A DNA stretch of 64,000 nt from Cordia subcordata (GCA_028554755.1 JAPTOF010000019.1:3854001-3918000), one strand, 5' to 3'. Shown: positions 25,701-38,606, numbered from the stretch's first letter. Made by a program: numbers and translations. The notes: generated from the sequence alone by a model not told the origin.

Positions 25701-28500
25701 CTATAATATACCACTAACTCTCATGTAAAACATTGTGCCAAGTCAAAAGTGGACTTTAGATTGGTGATGGAGGGAATACCAAGTTGGCTCTTAACAAAGA
25801 AGAACACCCTTAGTTAATGGAATTTTTTGCATACAAAGTAACTTGTTAATTGTGGGTACTCTTAACGCGTTGTTTTAGGCTTTGAAAAGGTATAAATTTT
25901 GAGTAGCACAAGGATCAGTCTTTGATGGGCAATGGTAATTGGGAGCATCTACTTTATTTATTGGTTATTATATGTCTATTTCATCCGCTACATATATGGC
26001 ATGTCATTGGATTATTCATCTTTTGAACTTTTCGGTAGTCTCAAGTTTTAGGGATGTATTCGGTAGTTAATTTCTTAGTCTGTAAAGCAAGAGTTCATTT
26101 AGCTGGTCCTAGCTTATGTTCTTCTTCAAGAAAGCTAATATTCTTTTCCTCAGTCTGTTGCATGGGGTATCCTCAACTCTTGCTTCATCTGCTAGTGTTC
26201 AATGATACCAGTAAATTCCACTTGCATCCTGTAATATTAGAATACATGCCGTTTTTCACATGCCTATCGCATTCAATTGTTGCTGTTTACACTTGATTCT
26301 TCTGCAAATTCTGTGCATTCGGAGTGATTCACTCTCTGAAGTTAATGGCTTGGTTTTGGTATTAATATGAAGGGAACTTGTGCAACCAAGATATCCAGCT
26401 GACCGGAATTACAGTGGTCCATTGCAGTTTCGTCAAAAGAAAGACACCAGCCAGCCTTTATCAGGTGCTTCAGATGGGGTTCAGTTTGACTTATGCTCTT
26501 CCTCAATGACCACCTTTCATCTTTATATATTTAGTAATTCCAAAATTGAACTTGTATGTATTTTTTCTTCTTCACATCTTCTGTTTTTGATGTTGCAGGG
26601 GAAGATAGTTCTGAAGGTGCTATCGTCCAACGCAAGGGGCGTTTTAAAGTCACATCAGCAGATCTGAGTCCGAAGGTATACATCAAGTGGTATTACTGTT
26701 CTTTGTTTTTGGATCGTCTCTACCTGTATTTGCATCTAATTGCTCAAAAATATCTCTGCTTTAGAAACATTGTTATGCTTCAGACACATTCTTTGGTACT
26801 AATCATGAAGGTGACATTCACCAACAAGAAATAGTCATTATGAATGTAAAGGATGTTACATGGGTACATACCATTGGGAACATGAATTGCTGATGCAAAT
26901 AAATTGTTTCGTGCTCTGTTTGTGTGTCGCTATCCTCATGTGTCAACCTGTTAATGGTTTTGAGGTTTTCAAGTTGCTTGTCATCCTTGGATTCCCTTCT
27001 GGCTTTTCCTTCATTATCTCATAATTCACTTGAGTAATGGATTCCCTTCTGGCTTTTCCTACAGTATCTCATAATTCACTTAAGTAATAATAAGTTTGAA
27101 ACTTAGTGATCAATTCTTTAGGCAATGGCTTTTGTAACCATTGCCTTTTCTTTCTCATGTTCAGGGTCCTACAAACAGCTTGTTTGGTCCCATTTCTGGA
27201 GGTTCATCTAATTCAAGTAGTCCAAGCCTCTCAGCTGCTTCAGTTCTTCCATCATTGCAGTGCATCTTGCAGCAGAACACAATGCAGCGGGTAAGTACTG
27301 CAGACATCATAAGACATGAGCTTAACTCCTTGGTGTTGCTTTGGTTAATTTTCTTTTCACTTGTCAGGAAGAGATACTGAAACTGATCAAGTATGTGGAG
27401 CAAACATCTGGTAAAATCTTTTTATGCTTGGTGATTCACTTGGAATATTGAAAATTTTGTTTTTGGTTTTCCTTTTCGATATTGTTTTCCTACCTGCTCA
27501 TAAGATTTCTGATAATTTTCTGGGTTTATATGCAGGGAGCATTATGGAATTTGCTGATGGAGGAAACAATAATATTGCACAGGTCTGCAGGATAGATTCC
27601 ATATTTTATGTTCCATAAACATAAAGCTATTTATATCTAGAATTGCTTTGAGCCATCAAACCTCGTTTGCTAAATTATTTTGATTTTTTGCGTAATAACA
27701 TAAAATTCTAGTCCATTTGGTAGCTCCTGGATTGGATAATTTCTGACTCTTTAAATACGTGTAGATATCTTCCACTTCTGTTAAGGAGAAAGAGCTTCAA
27801 TCTCAAGTGATTCAATTGCAACAAAGGTATGAAATGATGCCGAAAGTATCAGAAATTGAAACATGTTATGTTATTAATTGTCAGTTCAACCTCGTTTTGC
27901 AGCGTCGGGAGTCTTGTTGAAGAATTACAGAGACAAAGGATGAAAAATGCTCAGGTCCGTATTCTGTTGTTGGAGAAAAGTCTGTTCTTTTTACCTTACA
28001 TGAATCACCTTTAATGCAACATCACTGCGAGTTGAAAGCTGACAACAGTAGCTTTCTTAATTTTCCATAAACCGTTAACAATTTCTGGTGCTCTCATGCC
28101 TTGGGAGTACGCTTAGGATTTGATGAGGTTGACTTATTCATGCATAGAACCTTGTTTGGTAATTTTCCGGTGGAGGACTGGTTCCTCGTAGATCTACTTT
28201 ATTGGTTATTTTTCCAAAGAGAGAGAAAAGATTGTCTATGTATATTAGTTAACTGAAACCTGAGATGCCAATGTTGCTCCTGCTGTCGTGGATGTTACTT
28301 TTGATGAGAATATAGTTAATGTAGTACCAAAACTTACTAACTTGCTCTACATCCCTGAGTTTTACTATATTCTTAACTTTTCCATGAAGTTGATATGAAC
28401 ACCGCTGGAGTCTCTAACGTGACTTGATTTCAACCATACTTTGCCATCGCAGTTGGAAAAGAAATTGAATGCGTTGCTGAAGAGAGAGGAAAAGATATGA
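19790..28500 (+). CDS. STE20/GCK-type Ser/Thr protein kinase, BLUS1-like group
   Basis: Twenty coding exons: 19790-19957, 20342-20596, 20986-21110, 21204-21248, 21333-21414, 21535-21603, 21673-21843, 21954-22019, 24077-24145, 24238-24378, 24521-24594, 24858-25097, 26373-26464, 26599-26675, 27165-27290, 27368-27410, 27536-27582, 27765-27826, 27903-27954 and 28453-28500. The sum is 2052 bp, 683 residues. The catalytic domain occupies about residues 16-290: glycine loop GDGVSATV, Lys45 in VAVKVLD, HRD at 137-139, DFG at 157-159, the STE20-type GTPCWMAPEV segment, and the C-lobe ending [17 protein letters not shown]. The remainder is low complexity with a [18 protein letters not shown] block and a Gln/Leu/Lys-rich tail (about 600-683) likely to form a coiled coil. 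Plant relatives include BLUS1, which acts in guard-cell blue-light signalling, and longer homologues of largely unknown role. This one has the length of the longer group. Kinase activity is expected from the residues; the substrate is unknown. Confidence 0.93.
23528..23736. mobile_element. Tourist-like MITE in kinase intron 8
   Basis: About 209 bp with ends GGCCTGTCTGGATTGGCTTC and AAACCAATCCAGACGAGCCC, inverted copies of each other, in the long intron at 22020-24076. The inner sequence (TTAGAAGCTAAAAATTTTAG and T-rich and A-rich arms) matches the family at 30919, 47504 and 58142. The target duplication is not clear. Confidence 0.7.
26989..27088 (+). repeat. 50-bp tandem duplication in kinase intron 14
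   Basis: Two adjacent 50-bp copies starting GGATTCCCTTCTGGCTTTTC, at 26989-27038 and 27039-27088, with only a few differences. They lie in the intron between 26676 and 27164 and do not touch the splice sites. Confidence 0.9.
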
Positions 28501-30918
28501 GAAGGCATGATATGCTGGCGAAGACATTACTGTTGGCCAATTTTCTTTTACCGGAGGAGCTCTTGAGCAACTGCAAGCTGTTGTTTTCGGACAGGTGCAA
28601 TGTATTTTTTGTGTATCATATTTGTGAATGTAAAGCAAGCACTCAAATCTTGAGGTGCAATTCCTCTACCTTTATTTTTTGTAATTTAATGATTAGATAT
28701 ATAATTTTTTTTTACCCTTCCAAAGTTAAGCCTCTCTTCCTCTATGCATGAAGCTGGTGTCTGAAACTTATTGGCCGGTGTTGTTTTCATTGCTATGCTT
28801 ATAGCTATAGAACATCAATTTCAGTTCATAGAGAAATTAATATTGTCAAGTGGTGAAACTAGATAAGATTAGATTTTGTTTAGTTTATTGGAATTCTATT
28901 ATGGTTTCAATTGGCTAATGAATGAAACATTTTTCTGTGCTGTGGTCTTTGAGCATCTTTGGCTTTCTACCACAGGCTGATATCGAAGATCATGTTTCCC
29001 GAAAGATATTTTTAGTCAAATATGCAATCACAACCATCAGCTGATGTAGACAATCCGCCCATTGTTTGAACTTATTCTGAATTGAGATCCATGTTTATCA
29101 TGGTCTCGATAGAAATAAGTGGAGTCGTCGAACATGTACGGTTAATTTCACTTAGCTGACAAGATTTGATTTGACTTGGTTTGGTTTGATTCAGTCGCTC
29201 ATGATTTCATAATTTTTCTAAGTAAAAGCGCGGATTGTTTCTTTGAATGCTAATTCATGTATCAATAGTATGAATACCATTTCCAGAAGTAGAAAAAATA
29301 GTAAAATTAGCAAAAATGCGTAGGCAACCAGTACATAGTCTGTGACGCTATAGTTCGAAACGAGAAAACCAATTCTTGTTTTTTCTCTCTTTTTTTTTTT
29401 TCAAATAGACCATCAATTATGGTATATTGATTAATAAAAGTTTTTTTAAGTTAAACACTTTGAGATAAGGACAAATCAATGGAATGTTACATATAAAATG
29501 ATAAAGATCAACTACGTGTACCCCATTTGTTAGTAAAAGAATCACAAGAAAATAAATACTCTCATTGTTCTCTGAAGCTGCCAAAGCTTAGAAAATTCAA
29601 GAACGAGGTGCGCATGTTTTGCGAGGTGCGACTCGTGGGCCTATGCTTTCTTTAACTTTTATTTTGCTGCTGGGCCACGCTTTTTTTATGTCTATTAAGT
29701 TGGCTTTAATAGATCCCCTAAAACTACAAAAATTACCCATATTTAGGGGAGCGTTAATAGTAAAGTACTCTAATAGCTCTCTTATTTTTCATCCAAAAGC
29801 CAACACCCAAATCTCATCCTCTATTTCCCATAGCTTTAAAACTACATTTTAAAATAAGAGAGTTGCTAGAGTAAATTTAAAATAGGAATACTTTAAATTG
29901 AGAGTTTGATAAAAAAATTAAGAAACTATTAAAATATAACTAAAACTAAAAGATTTCAAATTATAAGAAAATTACTCAAATTACTTAAATTTAAATAAAA
30001 AATTAAGAGAGCTGTACTTAGTCGGCTTGGCTTGATTTTCCCCCAATTCACTTTTTCTGACAAGCAACTTATTTTGACACGTGAAACTTAAGGGTCAAAA
30101 GAAATCTGTTGCTATGAAAATTATTCAGGACACTAGCCAAATCCCGCATCAAGAAAATCAACAAAATAGTTTAGGATTTTTTCAATGACGAGAAGGTTTT
30201 TCTAAGTAAGATGATATTAAATTTATCAAAATTGTAAAAATATGATGATTCAGCTAAACGATATAATGCGTATTTTAAATCGATTAGGGATAAAATTATT
30301 TTTAAACATGATTGAAATTTCGAACTTAAAATCTTTCATTGTTATCAATAAGAAACGACTTTATGTATAATAAAATTTTATTCCGCATCCACTGAATGAA
30401 TTCTTAAAGTATGAACCTACGTCTGCATTGTTCTTTAAAACTAAAAATATTCCTGGTTAAGTAATTAAAGGAAAGGTAAGATGGTGGACAGGTTTATGTT
30501 AATCCTATTCTTTCTGGTTAGGATGAGCATCCGTTAACGTGTTTCGGGGTTAGTCGTTGGTCAATAACGAGTTATTCGTTGTAAGTTCCCATTACATTCT
30601 CATTTAGAATGATAGGGTAATCTCACTTAGGCTCTATTTGTTTCGCGTAAAATAACTTGTTTTGTAAAATATTTTACATGTAAATTTAAAAAAAATATTT
30701 TTTTGATTTTTTCATTGTTTGGTTGTCATAATAAAAATTAATTAAAAATATTTTTAATGACACAAAAAATATAAATGGTAAGTATTTTTTTTTTCCTTTT
30801 CTTGGGTTTGTTGCCATGTTATCTGAGTTTAAAAATAATTTTCTTCTTTATGATAATGTTTTCTGACACATTTATCACTAAATACAACCATTGTTCTCCT
30901 ATTACTACATTGCACTAA

Positions 30919-31148
30919 GGGTCCGTTTGGATTAACTTTTTTTAAAAATAATTTTTTTACAACTTTTGAAAAATAGTTTTTTTTTAGAAGCTGAAAATTC
31001 TAGCTTTTGAAAAAAGTTGTATTTGAGTTTTTTTTCAGAGTTTCAGCTTTTTTGGAAATCAAATCAAATAGTTATTGCAAATTTAATATAACTTTTTCAA
31101 GAAAAAAAGTGATTTTTCCTTAAAAAAAAAGCCAATCCAAACAAGCCC
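30919..31148. mobile_element. Tourist-like MITE with TAA target duplication
   Basis: 230 bp element with ends GGGTCCGTTTGGATTAACTT and AAAGCCAATCCAAACAAGCCC, flanked by TAA at 30916-30918 and 31149-31151. The inner word AAATCAAATAGTTATTGCAAATTTAAT is the reverse complement of the matching part of the copies at 47504 and 58142, so this copy is in the opposite orientation. TIR and 3-bp TWA duplication fit PIF/Harbinger MITEs. Confidence 0.85.
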
Positions 31149-31334
31149 TAAGTTGTATGAATTTAACTATAACTAGTGCTCGGAGCACAGATTTATTTTT
31201 TGATAAAAATGTTAAATTAAGTTGATTGATTTATTTATAATAGCATATAAAGAATTTAGTCATGAATATTATGTGCTCTGCATGGATATTTTTAAACAAT
31301 AACTATTAAATTTACTCAGGTTTAATCTTTACAA

Positions 31335-31990
31335 TCCACGAAAGAAAAATATTTTAAGGTTTTTAAGCATTAATTAATTAATAATTAAAATTTTAAATTA
31401 GAACTAATAATATATATCCATAAGAAATGAACCTTTTCAAATTCGTGAACGAATATTATTTTTAAAAATTAATTAATTGATAATTAGATTTATAAGTTAA
31501 ACCTAAGAGTATACATCCATAATAAATAATAAATGACCTTTTGGAATTCACGAATGAATTATATTTTAAGCGTTCATTGATGGACTATTTAATGTTTAAA
31601 TTAAAACTACTAATTTAATTATATCTACAAAGATAAAACTATATAAATAAAATAAATAATAAATAAAAAATTATTCTATAACCTAATAATAAAAATTCTG
31701 TTGCAATATAAACGTTGATATGACACTCTTATAATACTCAAAAAAGTCTTTTTTAATAATAAACGTTAAATTTACTCAGATTTATTTTTTTGAAACTCAC
31801 AAATTAATATTATTTTAAGAATTGATTGATTGAAAATTAAATTTGCAATTCTAATAATATATATACATAATAAATAAAAAATAAATTTTTTAGAATTCAT
31901 AAAAGAATTTAATCTTAAACATTAATTGATTAATTATTTAATATTTTAATTAAAATTAATAATATATATTCATAAAGATAAGAAATAATA
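31335..31990. repeat. Decayed AT-rich tandem array, about 105-bp period
   Basis: A recurring module of AATTCRYGAAYGAATATTATTTTAA, then ATTAATTGATTAATTATTAA-like, then CTAATAATATATATCCATAA-like and AATAAATGA-like words. Module starts are seen near 31335, 31442, 31547, 31796 and 31898, that is at steps of about 107, 105, 249 (two units) and 102 bp. The copies are heavily diverged. No coding content. The nature (old minisatellite or tandem transposon part) is unknown. Confidence 0.6.
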
Positions 31991-32955
31991 AAAAGTAAAA
32001 TAACAAAAAAATAAAATAACTATATTATGTAAGTGTAGACATAACATTTTCACAATGATCAAAATAATATATGCTTTTATATATAATATAGGTTTAAATT
32101 AATCATATTGGATCAATGACTCTAAAATAAAATCGAAAACCTAACTGAGTGATATTAGGACGGAGACATCATCCGGGCCCACGTGAGATATCTTACATCG
32201 TCGGGGTTGGTTCTAATTGTGCCTTTTAACGAGAATATCACTCAAAGTTAAATAATTAACAAGTATTTTTCAACTCATAATACAAAACATTTAATAATCC
32301 CATGCCGTTTCAAACATCAAACTCCAAATCCTTCCCTTGCCACCGCAATCACGGCCTTTTCTTATTGTAGTTGCTTCTAAAATTACATCACGTGAATAGA
32401 TGGTCAAATTTGAACAATTATTAAATAGTAATCCTCCCAGTGCGACATACACTTCCTCCACAAAAATGAGCCTTCTACGAACCCCCCCCCCCCCGGATAA
32501 AAACAACACATAACGATGACGATCAATCTTTTAACGAGTATAACATTACACTTGTTAAATATTTTTATTAATATAAAAAATTGTCATCTTAATCATTTGT
32601 ACATTAAATTTGTTATTTTTAGTGATTCAAGTTTGATTATATTTAACGTAAGAAAGATTAAAGTAAAAGATGTTCGGATACATGAAGTCATTTAATTAAT
32701 TTTAACCAATACAATCTTTAAAAAAATAGTAATAATGATAATTTTATTAATGAAAGGCACATATCGCGTGATGCACGAAATTACCCCTCTATCTCTACGG
32801 TTATATATACATACGCACACCCAATTATCAGTTCTTACAGCACCAAGTAGTACGAAAACAGCAGTGTTCTAAAATTCTAGTAACATAAGCTTTGAGAAGT
32901 CTAAGTTTGCGAGCGTTTTCTCAGTGCCACGCAAAAGAAAGAGCTGCTAAAAGTC

Positions 32956-35636
32956 ATGGGTATCATAAGGCCAGACGCGAGTCAAAGGGTGGAAATCGAA
33001 GAGTTTCGCCGGATGCTGCTATCTTGCGCCGGTTTGCATCGGAGGAAGGACGACGATGAATTCGGAGGCCGTGGAGACATGATGATGTCCCGAAAGCGAG
33101 ACGACGACGGCGATGATGTCGGAGAGAAGCTAGTCTGTGTCACCAGTGGCGTGTCTTTTCTAGGAATTGCCATCGTTAAACGACTCTTGCTTCGTGGGTA
33201 TTTTGTCAGACTCATCGTCGACACTGAAGGTGCCCTTTTTTTCTTTTTTGAATAAATTACACGAATGGTCCTTATCTTTATCATCCTTGTCTCAACTTGA
33301 TTTTTTTTGGTTTAAAAAATCCCGTTAAATATCGCATACACCTAATGTGAATCGCAATTTTGAATGATATTAGCCTTGGGATAAGAGCAAAATTGCGATT
33401 CGCATGAGGTACACATGACATTTGACAGAATTTTTCACGAAAAGTCAAGTTGGGATTAACGCGACGCAAATATGTTGAATACAAAAGTTATAAAATTGTA
33501 ATGGGTGGCAACAATAAAGGACCATTCACGTAATTTACTCTTTCTTTTTCTTTTCGAGTAATTTTTTCCTTGTGTTACAATTGGTCGAAATGGTTAACCG
33601 AATAGTTAATAAAATCCACTATATTAACCGAATGACGAGCCTATATTTTAGGCATCATGCTGCTTCTCTTGAATCTTGACATTGACATTTGAGTAACTAA
33701 TCAGAGAGATATTATTCGCGTTGTTTTTCTTCTTTTTGTGGTAAACAATTATAGAACTTAAAAAAAATGTTTGACAAAGAATAGGCCACGACATAATTGA
33801 TGATTGATGGTAGCATTATTTTGTGGTGTATCCCGAAAATGTGATACATTGATGTAACATGTGGGGCATTCTTTATTTGATCATAGTCCCACTAGCTAAT
33901 TTTAATTATTAGCTGACCAAAATATGTCTTCGTGTAATTGTTTATATTATTAAATAGATTCCAGTGGTTTATTTTTTTTTAAAAAAAATGTGGCATAGTA
34001 ACTAGAATTAGCTGTAAATGCTGCAGAGGATGTGGAGAAACTGAGGGAAATGCAAATTTCTGGTGAAATGAGAGGTTCACATAATGGTATAGAAGCTGTC
34101 ATGGCGAAATTAACTGAAGCTCAAAGCCTTCGCGTTGCATTTGATGGTTGCCGTGGCGTATTCCACACTACTGCCTTTGTTGACCCGGCTGGCGTATCGG
34201 GTTACTCTGTAAGTTTCTCCGTCAATCATCTTTGTTAGGTGTGGCGTAGCATTCATTTAATACTGTAAGCTTGACAATTATGGTCAGTAGTGATCCTATC
34301 AATGGTGATTGGGAGCTCTACAAGAGAACATACCAACTACCCTATTAATAATGTAAGCTTGAAAATTATGGTCACTGTTGATCCTTCTAATGGGGATCGG
34401 GAGCTCTAGAAGAAAATATTAACCAACTACTCTGTTTTGACTGTATGCTTACGTTCTGGCACCGGCATTTGATGGCTAATTAATGGTAAGTAGTGTGGTT
34501 TCACAGTTAAGCACCTACAGTTTTAGTGGGGCATGGTTCTCGTTATACTTAACGTTTGGATTAGTTGGGTTAGATATGACAACTTTTGAAAAACCCTATT
34601 CCTGGCTGCTATTTTCATCTGACTACTTTTCACCATGGACCCTTGACTCTAGACTCAAACATCAAATCTATAAATCTAATTCTTTACTATGTTTCTTTTC
34701 TAGAAATCTATGGTTGGTGTTGAAGTAAACGTGAGCAAGAATGTTATTGAGGCATGTGCTGATACCCCCACCGTTAAACAATGTGTATTCACATCCTCGC
34801 TTTTGGCCTGTACGTGGCAAGAGAATTCCCCCAATGACCTCCCTCGCATAATTCATCATAATTGCTGGAGTGACGAATCTGTATGCCTAGACAAAAAGGT
34901 ATGCAGTTCAATGCCAAACAGACCTACTTTGCCAATTAGACGAATCTATATTCAGAATTTGAACGATAAGTTGCTGTGTAAAACTTGACAGCTCTGGTAT
35001 GCACTGGGTAAGCTAAGGGCAGAAAAAGCTGCCTGGAACATAGCTAAAGAACGTGGATTCAAGCTAGCTACCATCTGCCCAGGTCTCATTACTGGTGCTG
35101 AATTCTCTAACAGAAATCCGACATCTACAATTGCGTACTTGAAAGGTAATCCATTCATCCTTTAGTTCACACACCCTCTCGTTCATCCATCAGCTTAACA
35201 ATTGTAATAGTGCAGCAGTTTACTATTTTGTCTTGCAATGACCAACGAGGCAAACAAACTTATGTTATCTTATACTGATGCAAATCTTGCAATGACCAAC
35301 GAGGCAAACAAACTTATGTTATGTTATACTGATGCACATACAGGAGCTCGGGAGATGTATGCAGAGGGTTTGCTGGCGACAGTTGATGTGGAAAAATTAG
35401 CAAAGGCACACGTCGCGGTGTATGAGGCGATGGGGAAGACCGCCAGTGGGAGGTATATTTGCTACGATCAAGTGATAACAAATGAAGATCAGGTCGAAAA
35501 GCTGGCAAGAGATGTAAGAATGGATGTGGCTGCGATTTGTGCCCACTCAACTAATCAACTAAACCGGTTCAAATTGTCAAACGCAAAACTTTTGCGACTC
35601 ATGTCAAGAACGGCTAGATGTTATCAGGAATTCTAG
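32956..35636 (+). CDS. Cinnamoyl-CoA reductase-like NAD(P)-binding protein (SNL6-like)
   Basis: Five exons: 32956-33229, 34027-34208, 34704-34898, 34992-35145 and 35344-35636, total 1098 bp, 365 residues. This is an extended short-chain dehydrogenase of the plant CCR/DFR superfamily. A charged N-terminal extension (about residues 1-55) precedes the nucleotide-binding strand, which reads VCVTSGVSFLGIAIVKRLL, so the usual TGxxGxxG glycine pattern is altered. Then come FDGCRGVFHTTAFVDP, CVFTSSLLACTWQ (the catalytic Ser region), and LWYALGK, which keeps the YxxxK pair at about 237-241 but not the NWYCYGK signature of true lignin CCRs. KLATICPGLITG and the C-terminal substrate region follow. True CCR activity is therefore doubtful. 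The closest named plant homologues are the CCR-like SNL6 type, linked to disease resistance in rice. The gene carries two intronic duplications (intron 2 and the end of intron 4). Confidence 0.85.
34258..34434 (+). repeat. Diverged tandem duplication in CCR-like intron 2
   Basis: Two adjacent units of about 88 bp, each starting TAATA(C/A)TGTAAGCTTGA(C/A)AATTATGGTCA and containing GGGAGCTCTA(C/G)AAGA and CCAACTAC. The first is about 34258-34345 and the second about 34346-34434. They differ at many positions, so the duplication is old. It is intronic and away from splice sites. Confidence 0.8.
35231..35338 (+). repeat. 54-bp tandem duplication at the intron 4 acceptor of the CCR-like gene
   Basis: Two 54-bp units beginning TCTTGCAATGACCAACGAGG, at 35231-35284 and 35285-35338, differing by only a few bases. 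The second ends five bases before the first base of exon 5 (35344). Both units are open in the frame of exon 5, because 54 is a multiple of three. They include the likely branch-point region of the intron. Confidence 0.92.
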
Positions 35637-36714
35637 ATGATTCATTTACTTCGGATACGAAACCATTTTAAGGATATGGAAGTTTGTATGTCAGGATGTA
35701 TTGTACTTAGAAATTTTGCGAAACTTTCCAAATTGAGGTTTTAGTTTCTTTTGGGAATGAAAGATAGCAATGTCATATGTCCCAGGTTTTTCTTTTGGTA
35801 GAAAAGGAAAGCAAATTTCATTGAGTATCAACCTACCATTTGCAGCCAAAATAACTCAAGATCTTCTCCTAGCTTTCACCTATTAGTAATATAGATGTTC
35901 TGTACATTATGTGGATATCTTCCAGAACTAGATATTTTAGCATATTAAAGTGAAAAATTAATCACACCAAGGATAGGTGGATATACTCCACCTCCAACTG
36001 CCCAAAATAATCAATTTATGTGCCAAATTGGTGTTTGGGTTCTGAAAATTATCTACCTTTATTTACATCTTCAACCACATAGGAATTAGCGTTGTTGGGT
36101 CAACGATCCAAGCCCCACCTCCAATGTTATGGGCTAAGGCCCACTGATGGCCTATATCACCATTTAGCTGCTTTAAATTATATGCATATGATTTTTTTTT
36201 TTTTTTTTTTTTTGTGGCTGAACTATATGTATATGATTTTACCTTTGGCTGTAACAATTTGTTCACTGGAATCTTAAGATATGGACTTCTTCTTCTTTTT
36301 TTTTTTTGGGATTAATTAAGCAAGTGTACAATAAATGCAAGAATCATGTCGCCAAGCAATCCACTGGGAAACAATGGTCGTCCTCGTATATTTTAGAGCT
36401 GTCTGGTCAGACGAGAAGCGTACCATTCCCTGTCACGTCGATAAAGGGTTTTTTTTTTTTTTTTTTTTGTGTATTAGATCAAAAGATACTTACAACAAAT
36501 CATCGGCACCAAGGTTAATATCCCATTTAGAACAAATTTTCCTATTGACAGAGTTGCCACGTTGCTAAAGTTGCATGAAGAATCAGCAGAATGCTTATAT
36601 GTGAAACAATAGGATCTCTGTCGCAAGCCAAGAGGCTTATTTTTATCTTCCAGAAAATCGCAGCTGGGAAAACACTACCTGTAGCTTTGTCCTTCGCCAA
36701 AAAAATATATACAT

Positions 36715-36749
<35 letters not shown>

Positions 36750-38606
36750 ATAATAAGAATAATAACAATGACAACGATGACGAGGATGATGACAGCAGAA
36801 AAGAGACCGACTCATAACCTTGATGCTGTTACATGATCTCCACTAACTTAATCTTTTCTTTATTTCTTCTGTTCTTTTCTTTTTTTTTCTCTCTCCTGTG
36901 TGGGTTGTTAGTGGGGTTGGGGGGCTTGTAGGGTTCCTAGCTAGCATCTAATAAATATTCATTACACACTTTTTTTGAATTACAGTCCTCTTTCTTAGAT
37001 TGCAGTTTCTTTATATTTAAGCTTTTAACGCTGAGGCTCTTAGCACAAGAAACGTCCTGTATCTAGTATATTAGCATATGATATTCATAATAGAAGTAAT
37101 TGTTATTATTGATTTCTCCTAAATTGACTATATTAATTTTTGTAAGAACTTATCAACATTGATGTGCCAATTGTTAATTGTAAAGCAATCTGAGTTTCAG
37201 AGCTTTTTTTGGATTTTTTTTTAAATGTAGAAGTATAATTTTTTTTGAAAAAAAATACATCTCTCTTGTCATAAGTATCTAAATAAAAAATTAAAAAAAA
37301 TACAATTTCAACTTTTTTCACAAGCTAAAATTTTTATTTGTCGAAACAATACTTTTTTTAAAAAACATTCAAAAATCAATTAAACCAGACCTAAATAGTA
37401 ACAGGTTGCTTCCGCTTTATTTTGACACAATAGTCACCACCATGCCACATCATCATCTACAATGACCTGCGAATTAACAAATAGGCACTTACCCCAACCA
37501 CGCAGCCTCATATGCGTGCGTCATGCAGCTCAAGACCGCAACAGACATCAACGACGCCGGGCGACAATTTGCCGTTATTCGCTGACGTTGGGAAAAATTA
37601 AAAAAAATAAATTAAAAAAAAACCTAATACGATTCTCTCCTTTTCCGATAACATATTTAAATAACTCCAAAAAAAGAATTTAAAAAAAAATGCTTTGCTA
37701 TAGTCAAGATTTACTCTACATTAGAAAAAGATCATCAGAGAGAAAAAGAAAAAAAAGATCATAATAGATAATAGAAACCAAGGTGAATATTATACTTTCT
37801 CTAAAACTACTTTAAGATCATCAGAGCACAAATTGAATAGAATAGTTAGCGACTTCAAAAGATCATAATAGATAATAGAAACCAAGGTGAATCAGGAAAG
37901 TATCTAACGTCTTAAATATTATTTTGGCCTTGAAAATTAGCACTATATATAATTTGGCTGACTAGTTAAGAAATTTACTTTTTTTTTCCTCAATCGCAGT
38001 TAAATGTATATATAGAAGACTTAAACGTCTATGAACAAATTTATGGGCGTTTTCAATCCGTAGGTTAGATAAGGAAAAATTAGTTTTTGACAATTGTTGT
38101 AGCTTTCATTGTGAAAATACGTATTTTAATCCGAATATTTCTTCTACTAATGCACTCATCATTATGATCAATTGCCCATTGTACGTGCAAAAGTCATTAG
38201 AAAGCTTTGGAGAGAGTCCAAAATAAATTTGTTTAATTTAACTCTTTTACTCCTCTGGGATAAGTTATATCAACTTTTCTACAATGAACTTTATTATGAA
38301 TTTTAAGTGTTATCATGCATTTAGATCCTAAAATATCATATACGCACGCATATATTAATTTATTTATTCTTATATGAGGGGAGACAGCAAAAGGGAAGGG
38401 GAACTTCACTGAAATGGTCGTCCTACCTGCAGAAATAGAGATCATGCCTTCCATTTAATTCTGACTTGGAGTCCACTATATACGTTAGGTTTCAACGATT
38501 AGTAAAAATAACATGGGAAACTAAAATAAAATTATGACAGAAACTCACTTTAATAGAACACTCGTAAAAAGTACGAACCATTGTTGAATTTTAGGCTAAC
38601 AGGAGC
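35637..38606. other. Intergenic between CCR-like gene and LTR retroelement
   Basis: The start is CCR-like 3' UTR. The rest is low-complexity: T runs at about 36189-36212, 36292-36308 and 36450-36468, (TA)n and (AAT)n at about 36712-36760, and a spaced direct repeat containing AAAGATCATAATAGATAATA at about 37755-37790 and 37857-37895. Open frames through the T runs (36063-36568) translate to poly-Phe and are not genes. A one-sided MITE-like end occurs near 37385-37397. No gene is supported. Confidence 0.55.

Larger units (their letters stand above)
28501..32955. other. Intergenic: kinase 3' flank and CCR-like promoter side
   Basis: The first few hundred bases are probably kinase 3' UTR. The rest is AT-rich with one clear MITE (30919-31148) and a decayed tandem array (31335-31990), both listed. 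A run of about fourteen C lies at 32480-32493. The stretch 32800-32955 just before the next gene contains TATATATAC at about 32803-32811, a possible TATA box for the CCR-like gene, and probable 5' UTR. The 77-codon frame at 29619 (+) has no recognisable domain. Confidence 0.5.

Noticed and set aside
30628..30830. MITE-like end TAGGCTCTATTTGTTTCGCG
   Set aside because: The left end looks like a plant MITE but no matching right end could be located.
36063..36568. Open frames on both strands with poly-Phe or poly-Lys
   Set aside because: Produced by long T runs. No protein-like content outside the runs.
37190..37400. Possible further copy of the TTTGGATTG MITE family
   Set aside because: Only the right end (AATTAAACCAGACCTAA) resembles the family. 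No left end or target duplication was found.
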